Shown: positions 6,939-14,847 of the stretch, piece by piece
How positions within the stretch are numbered: position 1 is the stretch's first letter
Layout: each line of letters starts with the position of its first letter
NCBI RefSeq assembly: GCF_003660165.1
Contig: NZ_CP032829.1
Coordinates: 1,302,001 to 1,366,000, forward strand
Length of the DNA stretch: 64,000 bases
Origin: Sphingomonas paeninsulae
GTDB taxonomy: Bacteria > Pseudomonadota > Alphaproteobacteria > Sphingomonadales > Sphingomonadaceae
Direction: 5' to 3'
Made by a program: the position numbers and the translations under genes
The notes under the pieces: model-generated
Seen by the model: the letters and a program-made list of their open reading frames with translations, nothing else
What the model was told of the DNA's origin: nothing
The model's database searches: none

Positions 6939-9900
6939 AGGTTCTGGGCTCCTGGTCTTTCCCGCGCGGACCGTAGCGTTCCAGCCACACCCTTAAGATG
7001 AGGCTCCGCTTCAACGCCTTGAGCGTGCCAACGACGTCCTCGAGTGGTACACTAAGGACGCCGCCGTGGTCCAGCCGCTCGTCATGGCGGTCCTCGGGGG
7101 TTCGCTCCACGCGGACCACTTCGCGCGGAACGGCGGGCGACCGTCGCCGCTTTCCCACGCTCGTCGGTCCACCGACGCCCGGAGCCGCAGCATGCGTCGA
7201 ATGACGCGACCCGGGGAATAGGGTCCGGCGAGGTTGCCCGCAAAGGGGTCGAGGCTGTCTATGCCGCCGGTGCGGTCGTCCTTGGCCACCCACGGCGTGA
7301 CGCGCATCTTCTGGAACCCGAGGTTTATCTCCCCGCCATCCGTCGGGATCCACGGGAAGCGGCCTTGATAGGTCTGAAGCGCGCGCAGCAGGTCGGTGGC
7401 GAACTCGGGCCGCACCAGGGCGGAACCTATGGCGCCGTCTTCCCGCGCGAGGCTCCAGTGGCGCGACCATTCTCCCGCGATCCGCAAACCGTCGCTGTCG
7501 AGCATCGCGTGCTCAAGGTCTGCGGGGGTGACGAGCCACTCCCAGTCGTCGTCGTCCCGCGGGATCGACGGCTCCGGCCAGCTCGACGTCGGATCGGGAT
7601 CGCGCAAATCCGACAGCCACTCGGGGGGAGCGGTAAGAAACTGCTCGGCGAGCAAATAGCGGTTATCGCCCGTCAGGTCGGGGGCGGGTCCTTCCCCCTC
7701 GAGAAGTTCGCCGATCGACAGGAACAGCCCTTGCCACGCCTCGTATTCCGCGAGAGTCAAATTCTCGGGGCCACCGCGATGCCGGCGGTTGTAGATGCCG
7801 AGCGGCGACCGCGGGTCGGCGGCCCACGCACGCACGGGCTCGCAACCGAGCTGTCCCCGGATTGCGCGCCCGGCACGCCTGGCGAGTTCGGCGTGCGAGA
7901 TGCCGAACGCCCGGGCGATCGGGTTGGCCTCGCGCCGGTCGAAGTCCATCGGGAAGCTGTATTCCTCGCCCTCCACGCTCACAGCGGGAGGCGGGATCGC
8001 CGGGCTCGCCGGCGCCCGTTCCATTACCCGCAGCAGTTCGTTCCGCTCGTCCGGCGAAAAAGCGAGCCCTCCTGAGCGTTCCAGTGCTAGGAGTGCCCGG
8101 GCGGCCCAGTGTCGCTGCACGACGTGCAGGTTGGAGCGGCTGGCGGTGCGCCTGAGCTCGGGTATGACGTTCCTCAGCGCGTCGGGGGACTCGGCGGCCA
8201 CGCGCGTGGCGGCAACCAGTAGATGCGTCCGCGCGAGCTCGGCGTAAAACCGAAGCCGCGTGTCAATGAAGGGGCCAGCGTCGTCATCCGGCAGGCGCGC
8301 TAGGATGGCGTCCAGCGTGTCGGTCTCGCCGAGCCTCGCGAGGCGTCGGACGACGTGCGTGGCCCGCCAGCGCCGCCTCGGAGCGGGGTCGCCGAGGCTC
8401 GTCCAGATCAGCCCCGCCATCGCGGTCGAAAGCGCCTCCGGCGGCATGAGCTCCGGCCGCCAGCCGCCGTCGGGTTCATCGGCCGTCACGATGGCCTCGA
8501 ACCTTCCCAGCGTGAATCCGAGCACGTCGCGGCGGTGGGCGGGCGTCAAAAGGTCGTTGTGGACCTGCCGGGCGAGCCAGAAGAGCGATGACGACCCGAG
8601 TTCATCCACCCTCGTACCGATGGCTCGTATGAGCCTGCGCAGCAGGCCCGGCCGGTCAAGTGCCGTGAGTGACAGGAGCGGCTCGATCGCCTGATGCCAG
8701 TGGTAGCCGAGGAGGTCGAATGGCCGTCGGTCGATCAGCCCGGGGGCGATCTCCCGCGCCGCCTCGGCGACCGCCCGGCTCGGCGTCCAGGCAGTCGCGG
8801 CCTGCACGAGCAGCGCGAGGACGTCGTCGATGTCGATGTCCGCGGCAGCCACCGCGCGCAGATGGTCGATGCGCCCGGCGACGCCGAGCTGCGCGCGCAT
8901 GATCGCCGACAGGCCCTCCAGCGACGCGCCGTAGCTCGCTTCCCGCTTGAACGAACCCACGATCGCGGCGACGTCCCCCGGGTCCGTCACGCACTTGCCA
9001 GCGACGATCGCTCCTATGTCGATAACCGGGTCGGGTCGGGGCTCGTAGCTCCTCGTGCTCCGCTCCTCGGAAGCGCGCCGACGAGCGAAAACGGCGAGGA
9101 TGTCGGGCGGGATCGGGCCGACGGTCTCCGCCGCCGCGACCACCTCCCGCATGTGCCACGCCTCCTGCTTGTCGTCCACCATGTCGCGCAGGATGGTTTG
9201 CGCGACCTCGCCCTGATGAGGCTGTGGCAGCTTGGATAGAAGGGTCGGAAGATACTTGAAGCGCCAGGTCCCGCCGAACGCATGGAGGGCCGTCACCGCC
9301 CCGATGCCGATCCCTCCAGCCTCCAGCAGCGTCTCCCCACTTCCGGCAGCGAGGTCGGGAGGCCCACCCGTTCCCGGCTGTCCAGCCTCGACGCCGCCGC
9401 AAGCGCGGTGGGCGGATGCATCCTGGCCAGCGTCCTAAACACGTCGTGCCAGGGGAACTTGTGGCTGTTGATCTGCGAATAGACTTCCGCCAGTCGGAGG
9501 ATCCGGTATCCGCATTCGGGAGCATGCTCGCTTTCGGCGACCGAGCGCCCCATCTCTAGCAGCATGTGGAGCCGCTCGTGCAGCTCCTCGCCGACGCGGT
9601 CGGCCTCCTCCAGCGCCTGCCTGAAGTAGGCCGCGCTCTCCTCCTTCATGATCGGCAGCAGCTGTCTGGAGATCGCGGCGAGGTTGCGGGCGGTCGCGCG
9701 GTAGCGAGCTGCGAATTGCGCCAGCATGGGTGCAATGTCGCCCCACGGCCACGCCCTGTCGGGGTGTTGCGTGGAGTATTTCAGCTGATTGACGACGATT
9801 CTGCTGGCGGAGCCGATGTCTTCGCCTCCATAGTATTCCACTGTGTCCGCGACGAGCAAGCCCGCTTCGATGCGCTTCCCCCTATAACGATCCTTCTCGG

Positions 9901-10102
9901 AAAGGCCTTCGACGGAGATGGCCACCAAGTCGTCTCGGCCGCCAAGTATCCTCAGCGCACGGCGGGTCGTCCAATTTATATGAAAGTCTTCGCCATCGTT
10001 TCGGAATCGAACGAGGTCTGTGTATTCATTTGCCACGCATTTGTCAGTCCGCTCGCGTAAATCCGACGTAGGCTGACCGATATGGGCCCGCACGCCAAGC
10101 AT
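6844..10102 (-). CDS. large nuclease-like / helical-repeat protein of the defence-like operon (two single-base frameshifts)
   Basis: Three overlapping frames join into one 1,086-residue protein if one base is added near 9335-9338 (CCCC run, restoring PTSLPEVG-ETLLEAGG) and one near 7131-7139 (restoring GDGRPP-VPREVVRVER). Residues 28-111 resemble the N-terminal nuclease-like domain of large STAND-type or Cap4-like defence proteins: FRNDGEDFHINW, VEG, VADTVEYYGG, then VVNQLKYST, which fits a D...E...QxK pattern. The rest is mainly alpha-helical, repeat-like sequence. I can find no Walker A motif, so the NTPase typical of Avs proteins appears to be absent. The ATG at 10102 is the chosen start; an upstream TTG at 10213 is possible. 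The end (YVRYFTLDGDG...) overlaps the next gene. Confidence 0.6.
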
Positions 10103-10380
10103 AATCGGTGTAGCTGCAAGCGCGTTCCCATCAAGTCCGAGGCGGCAGCTGGGGCTTGCCGGTGTTAGAGCGGAGGACCGATGCGGGGTTGGATAGCTAC
10201 CGTCTCGCTCCAAGTGAAGGAACGGCCGAAAAGGTTAGGCCTTTGCCCGAAAGCGGACGGGCGGCTTTCCACCATTTTCACTAAGTTCCGCTTGCGTATT
10301 TCGTGACTTGGCTTCTGACCCAAGCAGCCATACAGCACCAGCATCTAGCAAGCGCCAAGATAGCCGAAAGCCCAGTCATC

Positions 10381-10581
10381 ATGCAGATCATAGTCCGTGA
10401 CAACAACGTTGACCAAGCACTCCGCGCCCTGAAAAAGAAGCTGCAGCGTGAAGGCGTTTATCGCGAGATGAAGCTCCGTCGGCACTATGAGAAACCATCG
10501 GAAAGGCGAGCACGCGAGCATGCGGCTGCAGTTAGTCGTGCCCGAAAGGCGGAGCGTAAGCGCGCTGAGAAGGACGGCTGA
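10381..10581 (+). CDS. rpsU: 30S ribosomal protein bS21
   Basis: From the ATG at 10381 the product is 66 residues, [20 protein letters not shown] followed by a basic tail ([20 protein letters not shown], then [10 protein letters not shown]). This is a complete bS21, a small-subunit protein near the anti-Shine-Dalgarno region that helps mRNA selection. The longer frame from 10303 is not needed, since the family begins MQIIVRDN. The gene stands alone between the defence-like operon and a DUF736 gene in what looks like mobile DNA, so it may be a second, accessory copy. A short inverted repeat (GGCTGA-CAG-TCAGCC, 10576-10590) covers the stop codon, without a T run. Confidence 0.93.
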   Translation: MQIIVRDNNVDQALRALKKKLQREGVYREMKLRRHYEKPSERRAREHAAAVSRARKAERKRAEKDG

Positions 10582-10714
10582 CAGTCAGCCAACTACCAAA
10601 ATCGCATCGCCATTGAATTAGCCGGAGCGAGTGAGGCTTTTGAAACCGGCTTGGAACAGCTTCAAAGCGAATGACGTGAGTCAAGCCGGCAGTTCTGCAA
10701 TTATCGCCGATCCG

Positions 10715-10748
10715 AAAAGCGACCTGCAGTTGGCTGACCGCAGGTCGC
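10715..10748 (-). terminator. rho-independent terminator of the DUF736 gene
   Basis: Read on the minus strand after the stop at 10756, a 9-bp perfect stem (GCGACCTGC / GCAGGTCGC, loop of 12) is followed directly by TTTTC. This is a standard intrinsic terminator in the right place for the minus-strand transcript. Confidence 0.75.
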
Positions 10749-10755
10749 AAACTAT

Positions 10756-11076
10756 TCAGTCTGCCGGGTTCCAGATGACCGCAAACCGGTTGTCGTCCTC
10801 GCCAGGCACCCGACCGAGGTTCGCATAAAGCCGCCGCGGTCCGAATTCCGGGGCCGCCAAGCTCAGCGACACGTAGATGTGCCCGGAAGCTGCCGACTGC
10901 CGGTTCCAGCCTGCTCCAATCTCGACATCGCCCGAGTATACCCGATAATCGGGCTGGGTGTCGTTGGCCCTGCAGTCGTTGAAGGCGATGGTGATCTCGG
11001 CGCGGATGCTGAGCGTCCTGAGCTGGCCGGTGAACGAACCGTCTTCTGCCTGAGTGACATATCCAATAGCTGGCAT
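10756..11076 (-). CDS. DUF736 family protein
   Basis: This 106-residue protein has the DUF736 pattern: an N-terminal MPAIGYVTQAEDGSFTGQLR, a central PDYRVYSGDVEIGAGWNR, and a C-terminal IYVSLSLAAPEFGPRRLYAN ending in FAVIWNP. DUF736 proteins are small, single-domain and nearly always encoded on plasmids and ICEs of alphaproteobacteria, often beside conjugation genes and ardC. Their biochemical role is unknown. AAAGGAG lies about 8 bases before the ATG and an intrinsic terminator follows the stop. It is downstream of the interrupted ardC-HEPN gene on the same strand. Confidence 0.93.
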   Translation of the reverse strand: MPAIGYVTQAEDGSFTGQLRTLSIRAEITIAFNDCRANDTQPDYRVYSGDVEIGAGWNRQSAASGHIYVSLSLAAPEFGPRRLYANLGRVPGEDDNRFAVIWNPAD

Positions 11077-11352
11077 CGTAGTTACTCCTTTGTGTGCGAG
11101 CGGGACCTGTTCCCGTCGACAGCCGACCAGAGGGGATGGGTATCAGGGGGCTTGCGCACCACTTGGCCGCAGCGTCAGCGGAGGACCCGGACCAGCGCTA
11201 TTTTTGCTGCGCGAGGAGCTGCCTTGCAGCGGGGAAAAATGGCGCAGGGTTCGGGTTGCGCGTGGCCCCGCCCAGCCCCAGGTCACGGCGATCAGTGACG
11301 GGATCGGATCCACTCGTCCGAGAAGTAATCCATCAATCCGCTGGATATGGCC

Positions 11353-11673
11353 TCAGGCGGCGCGTGCGGTTCGCTCAAGCGCCTCAATTTGCTCGGTGCA
11401 GATAACCTCGACCACCTTGCCCAGGGCCTCGACACGATCCCCCAGCCAGGCGAGTTCGTCCTCGGTGATGCGATAGTGTTTGGAATAGCGGGCTTTGACG
11501 TAAGCTTCCTTGAGTTTGTCGAAGCGCGCGCGGTCGCTCTTGGTCTCCCGCGGCCAGACCTCGATCAGCCGCGGATCGATCCGTTCGGCCTGAGTGCGCA
11601 GGAAACCAAGGTTGTGAACATGAGGTGTGTAGAAGGTGCAGACCAGCAGGATGCAGTGATAGAAGCTTTCGGC
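11353..11673 (-). pseudogene. 3' part of an ArdC-HEPN chimeric gene, cut off by the insertion sequence
   Basis: This is the C-terminal piece of a HEPN-domain protein of the nucleotidyltransferase-HEPN type. The frame reads ESFYHCILLVCTFYTPHVHN, then LRTQAERIDPRLIEVWP, AYVKARYSKHYRI and ends IEALERTARAA. The HEPN motif may be RYSKHY (R-x4-H-like). Joined across the IS to the piece at 12984-13678, with one copy of the 5-bp duplication removed, the frame is continuous (HQSA-ESFYHC) and gives 336 residues. The fragment has no start of its own and is unlikely to be translated now. Confidence 0.82.
11669..11673 (+). repeat. 5-bp target-site duplication (left copy)
   Basis: TCGGC here is repeated at 12984-12988 directly on the other side of the IS. 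Removing the IS and one copy restores a continuous reading frame in the interrupted gene. Confidence 0.85.
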
Positions 11674-11685
11674 TGTTGTTGCCCC

Positions 11686-12528
11686 CTAAAGGCCTGACAG
11701 AGCCTCGCAGGTTTGTGCGATGAACTCGCGTGGTGATCGATAGCGCAAAGCGCGGTGCGGATGCACCTCGTTATAATGGGCGAACCAACCGGGCAGTTGA
11801 TCGATAACGCTTTGCGCATCAGGCCGAGGGTTCACGCGGACATAGTCGCGCTTGAGAGTGCGGACAAATGCTTCTGCCATGCCGTTCGATTGCGGACTGC
11901 TGACCGGGGTCGTGCGCGGGATCAGTCCAATGCCTCGGGCGAAGGCACGCGTATCGCGGGCGGTGTAGCAGCTGCCGTTATCGGTGAGCCACTCGATCGG
12001 CTCGGGCACGCGATTCACCCGTCCATAGCGATGCTCGACGGTGACGACCATCAAGTCCTGAACGTCCTCGGCGGTGATGCCGCCCGTCGTCGCCACGTGT
12101 CCCATCGCCTCGCGGTCGCAGCAGTCGAGTGCGAACGCCACGCGTACCTTCTCGCCATTGTCGCAAGTGATCTCCAGCCCGTCGGAGCACCAGCGCGTGT
12201 TACGCAGATCAACGGCGACCCGGCCGTCGTGACGCCGTTCCTCACGGCGTTCGCCGTCTCGCTGGAGCAGCAGCCCGTGCACCTTCATGACGCGATAAAC
12301 GCGCTTGGGATTGGGCGCTTCGCGCCCGGTCTTCTCGGCTTGCCGACGCAACAGAGCATGAACACGGCGATAGCCGTAAGTAGGCAGATCGGCGACGAGC
12401 GCGCGGATTTCGGCGACCAGTTCGGCATCCGGCAGCGGTGGTCGTCCTCGTGGCCGCGGAGGAGGTCGATTACGGACTGCGGAAAGGTGTGGGCGGGCGA
12501 TCCCGATCGCTTCTGCGACCGCACTCAC
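11686..12528 (-). CDS. IS3-family transposase OrfB (DDE integrase core)
   Basis: The 280-residue product carries the HTH_21 segment (IRALVADLPTYGYRRVHALL) and an rve integrase core with DDE residues: the first Asp near ALDCCDREAMGH, the second in WLTDNGSCYTA, and Glu in MAEAFVRTLKRDYV. The start shown is a GTG that overlaps the OrfA stop (GTGA). In this family the active transposase is normally OrfAB, made by -1 frameshifting. Here the slip on seven A's (complement of 12568-12574) would join OrfA ...GPKK to TAVALDLVAGGWTVSAVAEA. OrfB alone is therefore probably only the C-terminal catalytic part. Confidence 0.92.
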   Translation of the reverse strand: MSAVAEAIGIARPHLSAVRNRPPPRPRGRPPLPDAELVAEIRALVADLPTYGYRRVHALLRRQAEKTGREAPNPKRVYRVMKVHGLLLQRDGERREERRHDGRVAVDLRNTRWCSDGLEITCDNGEKVRVAFALDCCDREAMGHVATTGGITAEDVQDLMVVTVEHRYGRVNRVPEPIEWLTDNGSCYTARDTRAFARGIGLIPRTTPVSSPQSNGMAEAFVRTLKRDYVRVNPRPDAQSVIDQLPGWFAHYNEVHPHRALRYRSPREFIAQTCEALSGL

Positions 12529-12926
12529 CGTCCATCCCCCGGCAACGAGGTCGAGCGCAACAGCAGTTTTTTTGGGCCTGCGGCCCGGGACACGGCCTCG
12601 CGGAGCAACTCATTCTCCATGGCCTTCTTGCCGAGCAGCCGGTGCAGTTCGCGCACCTGCGCCTCGAGTGCACGATACTCGGACGCCGGCACCACTTCCT
12701 CGCCAGCTGCTGCGGCAGTCAGCGCGCCCTGGTTCATCAACCTGCGCCAGGTGAAGATCTGGCTGCCGCTGATGCCGTGCTGGCGGGCGACGAGCGACAC
12801 GCTCATCCCCGGCAGATACGTCTCCTCGACGATCCGGACCTTTTCCTCCGGTGTCCAACGCCTCCGGCGCTGAACACCGGAGAGGACCTCGCCATCATTG
12901 TAACGCCTGGTCATACTGTCAGTCAT
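12525..12926 (-). CDS. IS3-family transposase OrfA (helix-turn-helix, leucine zipper)
   Basis: OrfA begins MTDSMTRRYNDGEVLSG and contains the IS2-type HTH (RRRRWTPEEKVRIVEETYLP, then VARQHGISGSQIFTWRR). A leucine-zipper-like segment follows (EYRALEAQVRELHRLLGKKA). It binds the IS ends and provides the N-terminus of the OrfAB fusion. A GTG at 12935 is an alternative start. The A7 run just before its 3' end is the expected programmed -1 frameshift site. Confidence 0.9.
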   Translation of the reverse strand: MTDSMTRRYNDGEVLSGVQRRRRWTPEEKVRIVEETYLPGMSVSLVARQHGISGSQIFTWRRLMNQGALTAAAAGEEVVPASEYRALEAQVRELHRLLGKKAMENELLREAVSRAAGPKKLLLRSTSLPGDGR

Positions 12927-12983
12927 ATGCCTCACTCTTATATAAGAGCGAGGCCCTGTCAGGTCATTTAGGGGGCCACTTCA

Positions 12984-12988
12984 TCGGC
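12984..12988 (+). repeat. 5-bp target-site duplication (right copy)
   Basis: TCGGC, identical to 11669-11673, abuts the right end of the IS. Confidence 0.85.
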
Positions 12989-13678
12989 TGACTGGTGCAA
13001 AAGGAAAGCAGCGTCCTTTGGATACTGCCGGCTGAGAGCTTCTAGCCCAAGTTCAAGTTTGCGCTGGCCGCTGGGCAACCATTCCTCAAAATATTCTCGC
13101 GCCATGGCAAGCGCCTGAACGATATCCTGATCGGGTGCGTAAAAGGCGACAGGGCCACCGATGCGGAAGTCAGCGCCGCTGGCAGCGATCAGCGCCTCGG
13201 CACGCGGCATGATGTCGCATGCTGATGGCAGTATCGGCGCTGCAGTCATGGCCTTCGGCAGTCCCTCGCACTGATCGATATTGAACACGGTGAAGCGCTT
13301 CAGAAATGCAATCGCCCGCGCGTCGCGATCCTCATCACGGGCTTGTGTCTCCTCGCCCTTGGGTGTGAAGCGATCGGCATAACAGACGGTCACGCCCTTC
13401 TCGCCACGCCTGACGCTCCCGCCAGCAACCTGCGCCTGCCGAAAGGTCAGCCAGCGCTGCGAGCTGAACCCGCCATCGATCACCGCCGACCACAGGATCA
13501 GCACGTTGATCCCGGAATACCGCCGTCCGCTCGCGGCGTTGGCAGGCATGGCACAGCCACAGACCGAACTGTCCCAGGGCTGCGCCCAGGGCAGACGTCC
13601 CTCTTCAAGCTCCGCAATCACCCGTTCAGTGACCTCGGCATAGAGACTCTGACGATGTTGGTTGGTCCTGACACTCAT
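12984..13678 (-). pseudogene. 5' part of an ArdC-HEPN chimeric gene (ArdC-like N-terminus)
   Basis: Translation begins at the ATG at 13678, with GAGGAG about 10 bases upstream. Residues 1-195 are the N-terminal single-stranded-DNA-binding domain of ArdC antirestriction proteins: VTERVIAELEEGRLPWAQPW, ASGRRYSGINVLILW, WLTFRQAQVAGGSVRRGEKG, FTVFNIDQCEGLP, ADFRIGG, FYAP. Instead of the metalloprotease domain (HELGH) that should follow DYVQVP, the frame passes at DIVQ-ALAMAREYFEEWLPSGQR into a HEPN-type domain. It then hits the IS at 12983. ArdC proteins protect incoming plasmid DNA; HEPN domains are often RNases. The chimera is thus a fusion by recombination, later broken by the IS. Confidence 0.82.
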
Positions 13679-14222
13679 AGCCCTTAACTCCTCAAACCAG
13701 CGCAACCGGCGCCGGAATGGCGGGGTGGGCGGCAGGAGCGGTCCCCACGGACCTGCAAGAGCGGCGGGAAGCACCCGCAGGGCCGCAACAACGAGGAGAA
13801 CCCCGGCACAGCCGGGGTTGCCGCCCGCCGCGGCGGGGCCACGGGGCAAGCGACGCCCACACCGCCGATTTCGAAGACCGCGAAGCCAACGCCAGCGCGG
13901 CAAAGCCGTGCTGTCCGCATGTCGGGCAACGCCCGACCAGTTTCAGTCCGTTATGATGCACCGCGCACGGGGGGCAGCCCGACTCGGTCGCGGCCTTAGC
14001 TTGATCCATCGCGATCGACGGTCAGAGCGCAGTGCCAGACGGCCCTCGACGCCCGTCGACCGCAAAATTCGGCTAAACTTTGTGAGAGCTACGTGGAGCA
14101 ACGGAGATGAACACGGATGATGACCGCCATTTAGGGAAATTAGCGGGATTGAGGTGCTGCGAATTCAGTTTCAGATCGGTCAGACACGTTTCGTGGAAAC
14201 CTGATTTGAAAGGACCTGCCCC
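13679..14222. other. GC-rich non-coding segment with palindromes between ardC and alpA
   Basis: No credible gene is visible in these 544 bp; the short frames present are arginine- and proline-rich by-products of high G+C. There is a perfect hairpin at 13799-13819 (AACCCCGGC-ACA-GCCGGGGTT) and a 14-bp palindrome at 13824-13837 (CCCGCCGCGGCGGG), close enough to form alternative structures. This lies upstream of the ardC start, so it could be a leader or regulatory region. Similar GC-rich leaders precede ardC on other plasmids as far as I recall. Confidence 0.5.
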
Positions 14223-14432
14223 ATGACCGACGACCCATCCAATCGTATCATCCGCCTGCCAACCGTACTTCACAAAACGGGTCTCAGCCGCTCGACGCTC
14301 TACCGCAAAATGGAAGCGGGCACGTTCCCCAGAAACCTGCAGATCAGCACCCGGTGCGCGGGCTGGCGCGAAGCCGACGTCAATGTCTGGCTGCGCAATC
14401 CAATGTTCTATTCAGCACAACACGGCGTTTAA
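14223..14432 (+). CDS. AlpA-family helix-turn-helix regulator
   Basis: The 69-residue product is a typical AlpA/excisionase-like protein: RIIRLPTVLHKTGLSRSTLY, RKMEAGTFPRNLQI, then GWREADVNVWL. The winged HTH with the W-x-x-x-(D/E)-(V/I)-x-x-W ending is characteristic. AlpA proteins activate integrase or excision genes of prophages and integrative elements and are commonly encoded near an element's end. AAAGGA lies 9 bases before the ATG. No integrase is seen next to it. It is the last recognisable mobile-element gene before the autotransporter. Confidence 0.9.
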   Translation: MTDDPSNRIIRLPTVLHKTGLSRSTLYRKMEAGTFPRNLQISTRCAGWREADVNVWLRNPMFYSAQHGV

Positions 14433-14791
14433 CATGAGCCACCTCGTGGCTTGCGGTTTGCAAATGTGATTTGGCGGGGAATGGGACAAAGGCGTCATTG
14501 GCTGTGTGCTCACGAATGGCAGGTTTCCATCAAACACCGGTCATTTCGGTTGCCCGCCAACGACGGCTCGGAATGGGAGTGACTGGCCGAAAGCGAAATG
14601 TCAGGTTTGCAGTGCGGAATAGAGCTACAGGAATGTGATCGCACGACCGCAGTGGTCAAATGCCGAACATAATCCTTCTGCCTGCAAATGGCTGCTGCCA
14701 TCAAAGACATTTTTCGCACATTGTGAAGCGAACCATCGGCGTCGTGGCTCAAGGGCGCCGTTGACCGGCATCGCCGGGACACAAGAAGAGC
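14433..14791. other. intergenic region without a recognisable gene
   Basis: Short frames occur on both strands but none resembles a known family or has a convincing start. If the mobile element ends after alpA, an attachment-site remnant could lie here, but I see no tRNA fragment or obvious direct repeat. Confidence 0.4.
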
Positions 14792-14811
14792 CGCTGACCT
14801 TGAGGTCAGCG
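14792..14811 (-). terminator. terminator of the autotransporter gene
   Basis: CGCTGACC-TTGA-GGTCAGCG is a perfect 8-bp stem with a 4-base loop, 36 bp after the autotransporter stop. In the minus direction it is followed by GCTCTTCTTGT, a pyrimidine-rich tract, which fits an intrinsic terminator. Confidence 0.65.
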
Positions 14812-14847
14812 ACTCTCAAGCCGCAATAAGTATGAGCGAATCCGCGC

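Larger units (their letters stand above)
11674..12983 (-). mobile_element. IS3-family insertion sequence, IS2 group, complete (1,310 bp)
   Basis: The element has terminal inverted repeats: TGTTGTTGCCCCCTAAA at the left and, read inward from the right, TGAAGTGGCCCCCTAAA (14 of 17 identical). The similarity extends into CCTGACAG and GCCTCGC on both sides. It starts with TG and ends with CA and is flanked by a 5-bp direct repeat TCGGC, the usual duplication of the IS2 group. It encodes OrfA and OrfB with a slippery A7 between them. All parts look intact, so it is probably active or recently inserted. It interrupts the ArdC-HEPN gene. Confidence 0.92.

Noticed and set aside
11755-12873. 372-codon plus-strand frame across the IS
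   Set aside because: It is antisense to OrfA/OrfB of the insertion sequence, both well supported.
13717-13956. Short Arg/Pro-rich frame upstream of ardC
   Set aside because: Composition follows from high G+C; no start signal and no family.
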